Source of the DNA: Dyella sp. RRB7
GTDB taxonomy: Bacteria; Pseudomonadota; Gammaproteobacteria; Xanthomonadales; Rhodanobacteraceae
Length of the DNA stretch: 64,000 nt
Direction of reading: 5' to 3'
Assembly: GCF_022761115.1 (NCBI RefSeq)
Contig: NZ_JAKWJS010000003.1
Location: forward strand, 62,001-126,000
The stretch's first letter is position 1, and the number at the start of each line of letters is the position of its first letter. Positions 18,345 through 28,163 of this stretch are shown here, in pieces. The position numbers and the translations under genes are program-made. The notes under the pieces are model-generated. The model had not been told where the DNA came from. It saw nothing but the letters and a program-made list of their open reading frames with translations, and did not search any database.

Positions 18345-19373
18345 TCAGCCTCCCGTGCCGACGGTGACCCAGCCGAAGTACTTCATGCAGCCGGCGACAA
18401 GGACCCAGACGATGGTGATGGGAATGAACACCTTCCAGCCCAGACGCATGATCTGGTCATAGCGGTAACGCGGGAAGCTGGCACGGAACCACAGGAACAG
18501 GAACGCGAACGCGAACGCCTTGGCGAACAGCCAGAAGAAGCTGCCCTGCCCGATCAGGCCCCACGAGGCCGGGAACGGCGACAGCCAGCCGCCCATGAAC
18601 AGGATCGAGGCCAGGAAGCTGACCAGGATCATGTTGGCGTACTCGGCCAGGAAGAACAGCGCGAACGCCGAACCGGAGTACTCCACGTGGAAGCCGGCCA
18701 CGATTTCCGACTCGCCTTCGGCCACGTCGAACGGCGCACGGTTGGTTTCGGCCACGCCCGAGACGAAGTAGATGATGAAGACCGGCAGCAGCGGCCACAT
18801 GAACCAGTCGAGGATGCCCTTGTGGCCAGCCTGCGCATGCACGATGTCGGTGAGGTTCAGCGAACCGGCCAACACCAGCACGCAGACCAGGCACAGGCCC
18901 ATCGCCAGCTCGTAGGAGATCACCTGTGCCGCCGAACGCATGGCACCCAGCAGCGCGTAGCGCGAGTTGGACGCCCAGCCGGCCAGGATGATGCCGTACA
19001 CGCCCAGCGAGGTCATCGCCAGCAGGTACAGCACGCCGGCATTGACGTTGGCCAGCACCAGCTTGTCGTTGAAGGGGATCACCGCCCACGCCGCCAGGGC
19101 CGGAACCAGGGCCAGCATCGGCGCCAGGTAATACAGCACCTTGTTCGCGCTGGTCGGAAGGATCACTTCCTTCAGCAGCAGCTTGACCACGTCCGCGAAG
19201 GCCTGCAGCAGGCCGAGGGGACCGATCTTGTTGGGCCCCATGCGCACGTGCATCCAGCCGATGACCTTGCGCTCCCAGTACACGAACATCGCCACCGCGA
19301 TCACCAGCGGCAGCACGATGCACAGGATGTAGACCACCGGCCAGATGATCTGGTTGAGAATCTGTTCGCCCAT
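18345..19373 (-). CDS. nuoH: NADH-quinone oxidoreductase subunit H
   Basis: Membrane subunit that forms, with NuoB and NuoD, the quinone-access chamber. 342 residues with about eight membrane segments. Conserved blocks are [21 protein letters not shown] near residue 34 and [20 protein letters not shown] in the loop lining the quinone cavity, both hallmarks. The ATG lies 4 bases after the nuoG stop. Nothing departs from the family. Confidence 0.98.
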   Translation of the reverse strand: MGEQILNQIIWPVVYILCIVLPLVIAVAMFVYWERKVIGWMHVRMGPNKIGPLGLLQAFADVVKLLLKEVILPTSANKVLYYLAPMLALVPALAAWAVIPFNDKLVLANVNAGVLYLLAMTSLGVYGIILAGWASNSRYALLGAMRSAAQVISYELAMGLCLVCVLVLAGSLNLTDIVHAQAGHKGILDWFMWPLLPVFIIYFVSGVAETNRAPFDVAEGESEIVAGFHVEYSGSAFALFFLAEYANMILVSFLASILFMGGWLSPFPASWGLIGQGSFFWLFAKAFAFAFLFLWFRASFPRYRYDQIMRLGWKVFIPITIVWVLVAGCMKYFGWVTVGTGG

Positions 19374-19377
19374 GTGC

Positions 19378-21699
19378 TTACGCCTTGCTCAGGGTGAGGG
19401 CCGCGCCATAAGGCGGCAGGGTGACGGTGTCATCGTGTGCCGCCTCGATCCATGCGGCGCCATCGGGCACGGCGGCGTCGATCGTCAGCGGCAGCACCGC
19501 ATCGGCAATACGCACCGCGGCGCCATGGCCCAGACCCAGGCGCTGTGCCTCGGCCGCATTGACGCGCACGGCCGGTGCGCGGTTCAGCGGATGGGCGCTC
19601 AATGCCTTGGCACGACGCAGCACCGCGTCGGTGCGGTAGATCGGCCAGGTCGCCAGGCGGACCAGGCCGCCGGCCGCCGGACGCGAGGCCAGCTCGGCGC
19701 GGCCCTGGTGGCCACGCTCGCTGATGCCTTCGCGCAAACCGGCCAGGTCGTCGAACTCGAAACCCGCCAGCTTCAGCACACCGCCCAGCGCACGCAGCAC
19801 CTTCCAGCCCGGACGCACGTCGCCCGGCGCCTTCGCGCCGGCGGCGACACCCTGCGAGAGGCCGTCGACATTCACCAGCGTGCCGTCGATTTCCGGCAGC
19901 AGGCCGATCGGCAGGATCACATCGGCCACCTCGCGCAGCGCGGGACTGGCATAGGCGGAGAACGCCACCACCTGCTCGGCACCACGCAGCGCCTTGAGGA
20001 AGGCGGCGCCATCGGCCACGTCCTGCGGTTCCACGCCGTACAGCACGTAGGCCTTGCGCGGCTGCGCCAACATGGCCTGCGCGTCGAGACCACCGTTGCC
20101 CGGCAGCACGCCGACGCGGCCCAGGCCCACGGCGTTGGCCCCGACCGGCAGCTCGTTGTAGGCCGCACCGGTGGCTTCGGCGATGAAGCGGGCCACGGCG
20201 CGCAGCCACGAGGCTTGCGGGTGCGTCACGGCAGCTTCGCCAAGGATCACGACCGCATGGCCGCTCTTGAGATCGGCGATGGCGCCCTGGTCACCCTGGT
20301 CGGCCGAGGCACCGTTGATGGCATTGGCCAGCGCGGCCGGTGCGGTGGCACCGGCATCGACGGCGGCCTTGGCCAGCGACAGCAGCGCATCGACCAGCGC
20401 CTGCGGCGCCACGATGGCTTCGCCGGCCAGCTTGTAGTTGAAGTTGAAGCTCGCCGGATTGACGGCGTAGACCTTGGCGCCCTTCTTCACCGCCTGATGG
20501 ATGCGGTGATTGACCAGCGGCAGCTCGTGACGCAGGTCCGAGCCGACCAGCAGCGCGGCCTTGACCTTGTCCAGCTCGGCCACCGGCTTGGCGAAGGTCC
20601 GCGCCACCGCGTCGTCGGCCAAGTCCAGCTGACGCACGCGATGATCGATATGGGCACTGCCCAGGCCACGGGCTAGGCGCACCAGCAGATCGCCTTCCTC
20701 GTTGGTGGTGGCCGGATGCACCAGCACGCCCAGCTCGCTGCCCGGCACCGCCTTGAGCGATTCGACCGCGGCGCCGATGGCGTCTTCCCAGGTGGTGGCC
20801 TGCCACTGGCCGTTGCGCTTGACCTGCGGCGCGCTCACGCGATCGGCGGCGTACAGGCCCTGATGGCTGTAGCGGTCGCGGTCGGACAGCCAGCATTCGT
20901 TGACCGATTCGTTGTCGCGCGGCACCGTGCGCAGCACCTCGCCGCGGCGCGTGTGCAGCCACAGGTTGGAACCCAGCGCGTCGTGATAGGCGATGGACGG
21001 CTTGGCGATCAGCTCCCAGGCGCGGGCCTGGAACTGGAACGGCTTGTTGGTGAGCGCACCCACCGGGCAGACGTCGATGATGTTGCCCGACAGTTCCGTC
21101 TCGATGGTCTTGCCGATGTAGGTGCCGATCTGCAGGTTGTCGCCGCGGCTCATGCCGCCCAGCTCGTAGGTGCCGGCGATTTCGCTGGTGAAGCGCACGC
21201 AGCGCGTGCACTGGATGCAGCGGGTCATCTCGGTGGCGACCAGCGGGCCGAGGTTCTCGTCGGCGATGGTGCGCTTGCGCTCGGTGTAGCGCGACACGCT
21301 GCGGCCGTAACCCAGCGCCACGTCCTGCAGCTCGCACTCGCCGCCCTGATCGCAGATCGGGCAATCCAGCGGGTGGTTGATCAGCAGGAACTCCATCACG
21401 TCCTTCTGATACTTCAGGGCGACGTCGGTGCGGGTCTTCACCTTCATGCCTTCGGCCACCGGCGTGGCGCAGGCCGGCTGGGGCTTGGGCATGGGCTTGC
21501 CGCCCATCTCCACCTCGACCAGGCACATGCGGCAGTTCGCGGCGATGGGCAGCTTGCGGTGATAACAGAAACGCGGGATCGCCACGCCAATGGCGTCGGC
21601 GGCCTCGATGATCATGGCGCCCTTGCGGATCTGCGTGGGCTTGCCGTCGATCTCGATGTTCAGCAGATCAAGGGCGGGGGCGGCGGGCTGCGCACTCAT
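19378..21699 (-). CDS. nuoG: NADH-quinone oxidoreductase subunit G
   Basis: Largest peripheral-arm subunit, carrying most of the iron-sulfur chain from NADH. 773 residues. The N-terminal 2Fe-2S ferredoxin domain includes [21 protein letters not shown] His-Cys 4Fe-4S motif follows with [20 protein letters not shown], then the [10 protein letters not shown] cluster motif. The rest is a molybdopterin-oxidoreductase-like domain without cofactor chemistry. The C-terminal half is Ala-rich and divergent, as is usual. The ATG overlaps the nuoF stop by 4 bases. Confidence 0.97.
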   Translation of the reverse strand: MSAQPAAPALDLLNIEIDGKPTQIRKGAMIIEAADAIGVAIPRFCYHRKLPIAANCRMCLVEVEMGGKPMPKPQPACATPVAEGMKVKTRTDVALKYQKDVMEFLLINHPLDCPICDQGGECELQDVALGYGRSVSRYTERKRTIADENLGPLVATEMTRCIQCTRCVRFTSEIAGTYELGGMSRGDNLQIGTYIGKTIETELSGNIIDVCPVGALTNKPFQFQARAWELIAKPSIAYHDALGSNLWLHTRRGEVLRTVPRDNESVNECWLSDRDRYSHQGLYAADRVSAPQVKRNGQWQATTWEDAIGAAVESLKAVPGSELGVLVHPATTNEEGDLLVRLARGLGSAHIDHRVRQLDLADDAVARTFAKPVAELDKVKAALLVGSDLRHELPLVNHRIHQAVKKGAKVYAVNPASFNFNYKLAGEAIVAPQALVDALLSLAKAAVDAGATAPAALANAINGASADQGDQGAIADLKSGHAVVILGEAAVTHPQASWLRAVARFIAEATGAAYNELPVGANAVGLGRVGVLPGNGGLDAQAMLAQPRKAYVLYGVEPQDVADGAAFLKALRGAEQVVAFSAYASPALREVADVILPIGLLPEIDGTLVNVDGLSQGVAAGAKAPGDVRPGWKVLRALGGVLKLAGFEFDDLAGLREGISERGHQGRAELASRPAAGGLVRLATWPIYRTDAVLRRAKALSAHPLNRAPAVRVNAAEAQRLGLGHGAAVRIADAVLPLTIDAAVPDGAAWIEAAHDDTVTLPPYGAALTLSKA

Positions 21700-23006
21700 G
21701 CGGCGGCTCCAAGCTTGTCGTCGACGATCGAGCGGCCGTTGACGATGTAGTACTCGAATTCATCCCAGAACTGGCGCAGGAAGCCCTGCACCGGCCACGC
21801 GGCGGCTTCGCCGAACGCGCAGATGGTGTGGCCTTCGATCTGGCCGGCAATGGCCTTGAGGCGATGCAGGTCGTCCATCGTGCCCTGGCCGGCCACGATG
21901 CGGTCCAGCACGCGGTGCATCCAGCCGGTACCCTCGCGACACGGCGTGCACTGGCCGCAGGACTCCTTGTGGAAGAACTGCGAGATGCGGCGGGTGAAGC
22001 GCACCGTGCAGACGGTGTCGTCCAGCACCACGATGGCGCCGGAACCCAGGCCCGTCTTGAGGTCGCGCAGGGTGTCGTAGTCGAACGGCAGGCCCTTCAA
22101 CTGTTCCGCGCGCAGCACCGGCATCGACACGCCGCCCGGAATCGCGCCCTTGAGGGTGCGGCCCGGACGCAGGCCACCGGCCATCTCCAGCAGTTCGTCG
22201 AAGGTGGTGCCCAGCGGCACTTCGAAGTTGCCGCCCTTCTGCACGCAACCGGACACCGAGAAGATCTTGGGGCCGCCGTTCTTGGTCTTGCTCTGCGCCA
22301 GGAACCAGTCCGCGCCCTTGCGCAGGATGGCCGGCACCGAGGCATAGGTTTCGGTGTTGTTGATGGTGCTGGGCTTGCCGTACAGGCCGAAGTTGGCCGG
22401 GAACGGCGGCTTGAAGCGCGGCTGGCCCTTCTTGCCTTCCAGCGACTCCATCAGCGCGGTTTCTTCGCCGCAGATGTAGGCACCGGCGCCGAGCGCGCCA
22501 TAGATGTCCACGTCGAGGCCGGTGCCCTGGATGTTCTTGCCCAGCAGGCCAGCCGCGTAGGCTTCCTTCAGCGCCTCTTCGAAATGCTCGAACGGCTCGT
22601 GATGGAACTCGCCACGCAGGTAGTTGTAGGCAACGGTGGAGCCGGTGCAGTAGCACGCGATGGCCATGCCTTCGATCACCGCATGCGGGTTGAAGCGCAG
22701 GATGTCGCGGTCCTTGCACGTGCCCGGCTCGGATTCGTCCGAGTTGCAGAGGATGTACTTCTGCATGTTGCCCTTGGGCATGAAGGACCACTTCAGGCCG
22801 GTCGGGAAACCCGCGCCGCCACGGCCGCGCAGGTTGCTCTTCTTGATCTCTTCGATCAGAGCGTTCGGATCGGGCTTTTCGGCGAGGATCTTCTTCCACG
22901 CTTCATAGCCACCGACCTGGGTATAGCTGTCCATCGCCCACGGCTTGTCGAAATGCAGCGTGGTGTAGACAACCTGGTGTTCCTGGGGTGCGGGTCCGTA
23001 TGCCAT
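21696..23006 (-). CDS. nuoF: NADH-quinone oxidoreductase subunit F
   Basis: NADH- and FMN-binding subunit with cluster N3. 436 residues. The Gly-rich nucleotide sites [19 protein letters not shown] and [19 protein letters not shown] are present, as is the 4Fe-4S motif [16 protein letters not shown] near the C-terminus. It sits between nuoE and nuoG in the usual order. The predicted start [16 protein letters not shown] is supported by spacing to nuoE (12 bases). Confidence 0.98.
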   Translation of the reverse strand: MAYGPAPQEHQVVYTTLHFDKPWAMDSYTQVGGYEAWKKILAEKPDPNALIEEIKKSNLRGRGGAGFPTGLKWSFMPKGNMQKYILCNSDESEPGTCKDRDILRFNPHAVIEGMAIACYCTGSTVAYNYLRGEFHHEPFEHFEEALKEAYAAGLLGKNIQGTGLDVDIYGALGAGAYICGEETALMESLEGKKGQPRFKPPFPANFGLYGKPSTINNTETYASVPAILRKGADWFLAQSKTKNGGPKIFSVSGCVQKGGNFEVPLGTTFDELLEMAGGLRPGRTLKGAIPGGVSMPVLRAEQLKGLPFDYDTLRDLKTGLGSGAIVVLDDTVCTVRFTRRISQFFHKESCGQCTPCREGTGWMHRVLDRIVAGQGTMDDLHRLKAIAGQIEGHTICAFGEAAAWPVQGFLRQFWDEFEYYIVNGRSIVDDKLGAAA

Positions 23007-23018
23007 TGCGCCCTGCCC

Positions 23019-23546
23019 TTACTTGAGACCGTCGAGAATCTCGTCGATCTTCGCGATCGAGAGTTTCTCGTGGTAGTGACCATTGACGGTCATCGCCGGC
23101 GCGTGGGCGCAGGCGGCGATGCATTCTTCTTCGCGCTTCAGATACACGCGGCCATCGGCGGTGCTTTCACCGAGCTTGATGCCCAGCTTCTTCTCGGCGT
23201 GGGCCACCAGCTCCTCGGCGCCGTTGAGCCAGCACGAGATGTTGGTGCAGATGGCCACGTTGTTGCGGCCGACCGGGCGCGTCTCCAGCATCGAATAGAA
23301 GCTGGCCACCTCGTAGGCCCATACCGCGGGCAGCTCCAGGTACCTGGCGACGGCGGTGATCAGCTCGTCGGTGAGGAAGCCGTGGTTCTGCTCCTGCGCG
23401 GCGAACAGCGCCTGGATCAGCGCCGAGCGCTTGCGATCCGGCGGGAAGCGGGCAACCCACTCGTCGATGTGATGGCGGGTGTGGTCGTTGAGTTCGACGA
23501 GCGGGTCGACGTTCTTGACCTGCTCGTAATTTCCGGTGGCTTTCAT
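23019..23546 (-). CDS. nuoE: NADH-quinone oxidoreductase subunit E
   Basis: Thioredoxin-fold subunit carrying the 2Fe-2S cluster N1a beside NuoF. 175 residues. The cluster cysteines are in CTNISC and CIAAC, the expected Cx4C and Cx3C pairs. The N-terminal helical part (VARFPPDRKRSALIQALFAAQEQNHGFL) is typical. The gene lies 18 bases after nuoD. Length and motifs are standard. Confidence 0.97.
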   Translation of the reverse strand: MKATGNYEQVKNVDPLVELNDHTRHHIDEWVARFPPDRKRSALIQALFAAQEQNHGFLTDELITAVARYLELPAVWAYEVASFYSMLETRPVGRNNVAICTNISCWLNGAEELVAHAEKKLGIKLGESTADGRVYLKREEECIAACAHAPAMTVNGHYHEKLSIAKIDEILDGLK

Positions 23547-23564
23547 GTGTGCTTTCCTCCGGGC

Positions 23565-24818
23565 TCAGCGATCGACTTCGCCGAACACGAGGTCATAGGT
23601 GCCGATCATCGCCACCACGTCGGCCAGCATGTGGCCGGTGACGGTGGCGTCCATCGACGACAGGTGGGCAAAGCCCGGCGCGCGCAGGTGCACACGGAAC
23701 GGCTTGTTGGCGCCGTCCGATACCAGGTAGCAGCCGAATTCACCCTTGGGCGCTTCCACCGCGGCATAGGTCTCGCCGGCCGGCACGCCGTAGCCTTCGG
23801 TGAACAGCTTGAAGTGGTGGATCAGCGCTTCCATGTCCTCTTTCATGTTTTCACGATGAGGCGGGGCGACCTTGTAGTTCTGCACGATCACCGGACCGGG
23901 GTTGGCCTTCAGCCACTTCACGCACTGCTGGATGATGCGGTTGGACTGACGCATCTCCTCGACGCGCACCAGGTAACGGTCGTAGCAGTCGCCGCCCACG
24001 CCCACCGGGATGTCGAAATCCACCTCGGCGTACTTGGCGTACGGCTGCTTCTTGCGCAGGTCCCACTCGATGCCCGAGCCGCGCAGCATCACGCCGGTCA
24101 TGCCCCAGGCCTGCGCCTTCTCCGGCGGAATCACGCCGATGCCGACCGTACGCTGCTTCCAGATACGGTTGTTGGTGAGCAGTTCTTCGTACTCGTCCAC
24201 CTTCGACGGGAAGTCGCTGGTGAACGCTTCGAGGAAGTCGAGCATGGAACCTTCGCGCCAGCTGTTGAGGCGCTTGAGGTCCTTGCCCTTGTGCCAGGGC
24301 GACTCGCGGTACTGCGACATGTGGTCGGGCAGATCGCGGTAGACGCCGCCCGGGCGGTAGTACGTGGCGTGCATGCGCGCGCCCGACACCGCCTCGTAGA
24401 CGTCCATCAGTTCCTCGCGCTCACGGAACGCGTACAGGAACACCGCCATCGCGCCCAGGTCGAGCGCGTTGGAGCCGACCCACATCAGGTGATTCAGGAT
24501 GCGGGTGATTTCGTCGAACATGGTGCGGATGTACTGCGCACGCTCCGGCGCCTCGATACCCAGCAGGGTTTCGATGGCACGCACGTAGGCGTGCTCGTTG
24601 CACATCATCGACACGTAGTCGAGACGATCCATGTAGCCGATCGACTGGTTGAACGGCTTGGATTCGGCCAGCTTCTCGGTACCGCGGTGGAGCAGGCCCA
24701 CGTGCGGATCGGCGCGGACGACGGTTTCGCCGTCCATCTCCAGCACCAGGCGCAGCACGCCGTGCGCAGCGGGATGCTGCGGGCCGAAGTTCATCGTGTA
24801 GTTGCGGATCTCTTGCAC
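23565..24818 (-). CDS. nuoD: NADH-quinone oxidoreductase subunit D
   Basis: The 49-kDa subunit, homologous to the NiFe-hydrogenase large subunit, forming the quinone site with NuoB. 417 residues starting [23 protein letters not shown]; the HPAAHG motif and the downstream [25 protein letters not shown] block are diagnostic. The C-terminus ends [19 protein letters not shown], also conserved. nuoC and nuoD are separate genes here, unlike the fused nuoCD of E. coli. The gap to nuoC is 3 bases. Confidence 0.98.
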   Translation of the reverse strand: MQEIRNYTMNFGPQHPAAHGVLRLVLEMDGETVVRADPHVGLLHRGTEKLAESKPFNQSIGYMDRLDYVSMMCNEHAYVRAIETLLGIEAPERAQYIRTMFDEITRILNHLMWVGSNALDLGAMAVFLYAFREREELMDVYEAVSGARMHATYYRPGGVYRDLPDHMSQYRESPWHKGKDLKRLNSWREGSMLDFLEAFTSDFPSKVDEYEELLTNNRIWKQRTVGIGVIPPEKAQAWGMTGVMLRGSGIEWDLRKKQPYAKYAEVDFDIPVGVGGDCYDRYLVRVEEMRQSNRIIQQCVKWLKANPGPVIVQNYKVAPPHRENMKEDMEALIHHFKLFTEGYGVPAGETYAAVEAPKGEFGCYLVSDGANKPFRVHLRAPGFAHLSSMDATVTGHMLADVVAMIGTYDLVFGEVDR

Positions 24819-24821
24819 GGA

Positions 24822-25550
24822 TTAGTTCCTCCGCCAGTCGTCGGCGGCTTCGGCCTTGGCCTGCACCAGGTCGGCGTCGTCACGGATGACGCGCGGCACC
24901 AGCACGCGCGGTTCGATCGACACGGGTTCGTACACCACGCGCTTCTGCTCGGGGTCGTAGCGGACCTCGACATTGCCGATCAGCGGGAAATCCTTGCGGA
25001 ACGGGTGACCCACGAAACCGTAGTCGGTGAGGATGCGGCGCAGGTCCGGATGCCCCGAATAGATGATGCCGTACAGGTCGAACGACTCACGCTCGAACCA
25101 GTTCACGCCCGGCCAGATACCGGTCAGCGACGGCACCACCGGCAGCGAGTCGTCTTCGCAGAACACGCGCAGGCGCAGGCGCTGGTTGTTCTCCAGCGAC
25201 AGCAGGTGCACGACCGAGGCGAAACGGCGCGGCACCGCGTCGGCGTGCGGACGGTCGGCCCACTTGAAGCGGCCCATGGCCTCGCCTTCCACGCCGCGCG
25301 AGAAGCCGGTACCGGAAACGGTCTCGGTGTCCCACTCGGTCTGGCCGTAGCCGAGATAATCGATGCCGCAGACGTCGATCGGCACGCCGAAACGGAACGT
25401 GGCCTCGTCACGCAACGCCGTGGCCACCGCGAGCAGGTCGGCGGCGGCCACTTCGGCGGTGACTTCGTGGCGGACGATGCTGATCTTCAGCGTATCGCCG
25501 AATCGCGCCGAGAGGCGCTCGGCCAGCGAGTTCGATGGTGTATCAGTCAT
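24822..25550 (-). CDS. nuoC: NADH-quinone oxidoreductase subunit C
   Basis: The 30-kDa peripheral subunit of complex I. 242 residues. The conserved block [44 protein letters not shown] is present, split in the middle by the usual HPDLRRIL signature. The C-terminal extension of about 50 residues beyond the core is Ala/Asp-rich. It lies 16 bases after nuoB. Start [19 protein letters not shown] is the only reasonable one. Confidence 0.97.
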   Translation of the reverse strand: MTDTPSNSLAERLSARFGDTLKISIVRHEVTAEVAAADLLAVATALRDEATFRFGVPIDVCGIDYLGYGQTEWDTETVSGTGFSRGVEGEAMGRFKWADRPHADAVPRRFASVVHLLSLENNQRLRLRVFCEDDSLPVVPSLTGIWPGVNWFERESFDLYGIIYSGHPDLRRILTDYGFVGHPFRKDFPLIGNVEVRYDPEQKRVVYEPVSIEPRVLVPRVIRDDADLVQAKAEAADDWRRN

Positions 25551-25566
25551 GGCTGGGCAGCGCCTA

Positions 25567-26124
25567 TCAGGAACGCGCGATGGTGTTGGTGCGACGGATC
25601 TTCTTCTGCAGCTGCAGAATGCCGTGGATCAACGCCTCGGCCGTAGGCGGGCAGCCCGGCACGTAGATGTCCACCGGCACAATGCGGTCACAGCCGCGCA
25701 CCACGGAATACGAATAGTGGTAATAGCCGCCGCCGTTGGCGCAGCTACCCATCGAGATGACCCACTTGGGGTCCGGCATCTGGTCGTAGACCTTGCGCAG
25801 CGCCGGGGCCATCTTGTTGACCAGGGTGCCGGCCACGATCATCACGTCGGACTGGCGCGGGCTCGGGCGGAAGATCACGCCGTAGCGGTCAAGGTCCAGA
25901 CGCGCCGCACCGGCATGCATCATTTCCACCGCGCAGCAGGCCAGGCCGAAGGTCATCGGCCACATGGAACCGGTGCGCGCCCAGTTCATCAGCGCATCGA
26001 CGCTGGTGGTGGCAAAACCGCGCTGCATGACCGGGTTGTCTTCGGCCGGACGCAGGATGTCGTCCACCAGGTTCAGCGGCTGCGGGTTGTGCATCACCCG
26101 GTCGAGGGACGAGATCACTCCCAT
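25567..26124 (-). CDS. nuoB: NADH-quinone oxidoreductase subunit B
   Basis: Carries the terminal cluster N2 that reduces quinone. 185 residues from [20 protein letters not shown]. Cluster ligands are in the tandem-cysteine motif [11 protein letters not shown], in GSCANGGG and in PGCPP. I take the ATG at 26124, which overlaps the end of nuoA by 10 bases; an in-frame extension further upstream is nuoA read in another frame. The C-terminus ends [13 protein letters not shown]. Confidence 0.97.
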   Translation of the reverse strand: MGVISSLDRVMHNPQPLNLVDDILRPAEDNPVMQRGFATTSVDALMNWARTGSMWPMTFGLACCAVEMMHAGAARLDLDRYGVIFRPSPRQSDVMIVAGTLVNKMAPALRKVYDQMPDPKWVISMGSCANGGGYYHYSYSVVRGCDRIVPVDIYVPGCPPTAEALIHGILQLQKKIRRTNTIARS

Positions 26125-26471
26125 TCCAGTGCTCCCTTCTTCCACACGTAAGCAAAACCGACCACCAAGAGCAGCAGGAACAGCGCCATTTCCACCAGCG
26201 CGATCAGACCGATCTTCTGGAACACCACCGCCCAGGGGAACAGGAAGGCGATTTCCAGATCGAAGATGATGAAGATGATCGCCAGCAGGTAGTAGCGAAC
26301 GTCGAAGCGCATGCGCGCATCTTCGAAGGCTTCGAAGCCGCACTCGTAGGGCGAGAGCTTTTCCGCTTCGGGGCGACGGGGACCGGCAAGCAGGCCAACG
26401 GCCAGCAGGACCACGCCAAGGCCGGCGGCAACGCCGATGAACAGCAGAATGGGCCAGTATTCGGCAAGCAC
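26115..26471 (-). CDS. nuoA: NADH-quinone oxidoreductase subunit A
   Basis: Small membrane subunit, first gene of the operon. 118 residues with three membrane segments: [44 protein letters not shown] and a third ending in [11 protein letters not shown]. The loop [22 protein letters not shown] contains the conserved cysteine near the quinone pocket. Downstream nuoB overlaps by 10 bases. A promoter about 170 bases upstream drives the 14-gene operon. Confidence 0.97.
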   Translation of the reverse strand: MLAEYWPILLFIGVAAGLGVVLLAVGLLAGPRRPEAEKLSPYECGFEAFEDARMRFDVRYYLLAIIFIIFDLEIAFLFPWAVVFQKIGLIALVEMALFLLLLVVGFAYVWKKGALEWE

Positions 26472-26640
26472 GATGGAACGTACCTCCGCGCCTTCATTGG
26501 CGCATCAGTGACCGTCGGGGGAAACGGTCCGGAACCGGGGGGTTCAGCAGGCCGATGAAGGCCATGGGCTTACGCCACGATCACGCAGATTTGCAGCCGC
26601 AATCGTCCGACTTTCCACGATCAGGGTCGGGAACCGCGAC

Positions 26641-26668
26641 ATTGTATCAGCGCGCTTAGCAACAACAA
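26641..26668 (-). promoter_or_regulatory. Sigma70-type promoter of the nuo operon
   Basis: On the minus strand TTGTTG (26663-26668) and TACAAT (26641-26646) are 16 bases apart. Predicted transcription starts near 26634, giving a leader of about 160 bases before nuoA. The rest of 26472-26755 holds no gene; the pilZ-proximal part is locally AT-richer, with only a weak hairpin. Confidence 0.6.
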
Positions 26669-26755
26669 GCCTTGACGGGTATTTGGAACGCACTGCACGC
26701 GTTTTATTTGCAGCCCGCGCTGCAGCGGCCGCAAGGCATTACTACCAAGGTCTAA

Positions 26756-27112
26756 TCACATCGTGTGCGTGGGACGCTCGGAGCCCGTCATGCCGGCGAG
26801 AATGTTCTCGATGCGGGTGCGCGCGACCTCGCCATCGGAGGACTCGTTGAACTGCACGCCGATGCCGGCGGTGCGGTTGCCCTGGGCACCGACCGGGGTC
26901 ACCCAGACCACCTTGCCGGCCACCGACAGGCGCTCCCCTTCGTCGGTGAGGTTGATCAGCAGCACCACCTCGTCGCCCAGTGAGTAGCGCTGGGCCGTGG
27001 GCGCGAACAGGCCGCCGTTCTTCAGATAAGGCATGTACGCGTTGTAAAGCGACGCGGTGTCCTTGATCTTCAACGAAATGATGCCCTGGCGGGCGGCAAT
27101 GGCCGGATTCAT
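26756..27112 (-). CDS. pilZ: Type IV pilus PilZ protein
   Basis: Single-domain PilZ protein of the type required for type IV pilus biogenesis, not a canonical cyclic-di-GMP receptor. 118 residues from MNPAIAARQGIISLKIKD; the ATG at 27112 has a GGAG ribosome site. From memory it resembles Xanthomonas PilZ (Xac1133) closely, down to SVAGKVVWVTPVGAQGNRTAGIGVQF and the ending RPTHTM. The RxxxR and D/NxSxxG motifs for cyclic-di-GMP binding are not evident, consistent with that subgroup. In Xanthomonas pilZ directly follows holB; here two other genes lie between them. Confidence 0.93.
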   Translation of the reverse strand: MNPAIAARQGIISLKIKDTASLYNAYMPYLKNGGLFAPTAQRYSLGDEVVLLINLTDEGERLSVAGKVVWVTPVGAQGNRTAGIGVQFNESSDGEVARTRIENILAGMTGSERPTHTM

Positions 27113-27232
27113 GGCTGCTCCTGCGAACCGCTGGGACGAAGGTCCCTGAAGCGGCATCCTAGCGAGCGCCGAGGCCGAGCGTAAAGCGACGCGTCGACGG
27201 AATGTGACGGAGAAGCGACCCGCCGTGGCCGC

Positions 27233-28162
27233 TCAAAGCTCGCACCAGCCCCAGCGGTCGAAAATCCACGGCGACGGCAGGTTCATATAGAGCTTGGCGA
27301 AACGCGGACCCGCCTGCCCTTCGCCCAGGGCATGCAACAGGTAGCGGCCCTGGTCATCGCGGGCGACGGGAGCCTTGGCCCACGGCCAGTGACGGACACC
27401 ATCCTGGCCGGCCACCATCAGCCGGAGCCAGGGACGCAGCGCGGCCGGGGGCTGCCATGGCAGGGCCGGAGCTCCCGCATGGGGGCCAGTGTCCTTTACC
27501 GCCTGATAGCGCTCGGCGCGATCCGCCAGGCGCCGCATGCGCTTGCCGCTCAGCGCCATCTGGCTGCGATGACAGGCAAGTGCCGCCAGCTTGTTCGCGT
27601 GCAGCCCGACCGAGGAGTCGAGCTTGACCCTGCCCGTCACCTCGCCTTCACGGCCATGGACCAGGTAGGCCAGCTGTTCCGGCGTCCTGCCCGGCCATCG
27701 GGCCAGTGCGAGCCGCGTGATGACGTGGGCCGCACCATGGTCGGGATGGTGATCCCCCAGCGCCGGCATGACCACGAGGTTCGGTTCGTAGGCGTCCAGG
27801 CTGGTGGTCAAGGCCGCCAGCGTGGAATGGAAATGTTCGCTTAAGCGATCGGTAAGCCCCATGTCGGGCCAGCCCAGGGCCTGCAGCGCAGACGACTCCA
27901 CCCCCAGCTGCTGCAGCGCCTGCGCCACCTCGCCTCGACGCCGCTCGCCCCAGCGACGCCGCTCTTCGCCACCAATGCGCAGGCGACGCTCGACCCAGCG
28001 CTGCGGCCACGGGTTGTTGTCGCCATTGGTCAACAGCAGAATCCGCACGTCGCCGCCAGACTGGCGCACCTGCTGGATCAGCTCACCGGTCGCAATCGAT
28101 TCGTCGTCCGGATGGGGCGAAACCACCAGCAGCCGGGTCTGCGCGTTGAGACTCAACGCCAT
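27233..28162 (-). CDS. PIG-L (LmbE-like) family deacetylase
   Basis: Predicted zinc-dependent N-acetyl-sugar deacetylase. 309 residues. The metal-binding motif HPDDE occurs near the N-terminus in LLVVSPHPDDESIATGELI, and a second motif GDHHPDHGAAH about 140 residues in supplies the remaining histidine ligand (HxxH). No signal peptide or membrane segment is apparent. The ATG is one base after the stop of the upstream membrane glycosyltransferase, so the two are coupled. Together they may modify and transfer a sugar onto a glycan or protein; substrate unknown. A role in pilus glycosylation would be speculation based only on the pilZ neighbour. Confidence 0.8.
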   Translation of the reverse strand: MALSLNAQTRLLVVSPHPDDESIATGELIQQVRQSGGDVRILLLTNGDNNPWPQRWVERRLRIGGEERRRWGERRRGEVAQALQQLGVESSALQALGWPDMGLTDRLSEHFHSTLAALTTSLDAYEPNLVVMPALGDHHPDHGAAHVITRLALARWPGRTPEQLAYLVHGREGEVTGRVKLDSSVGLHANKLAALACHRSQMALSGKRMRRLADRAERYQAVKDTGPHAGAPALPWQPPAALRPWLRLMVAGQDGVRHWPWAKAPVARDDQGRYLLHALGEGQAGPRFAKLYMNLPSPWIFDRWGWCEL

Positions 28163-28163
28163 G

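Noticed and set aside
21828-25646. Very long open frame on the plus strand opposite nuoF to nuoC
   Set aside because: It is antisense to four certain complex I genes; high GC keeps antisense frames open, and the product is His/Arg/Ala/Gln-rich without any domain.
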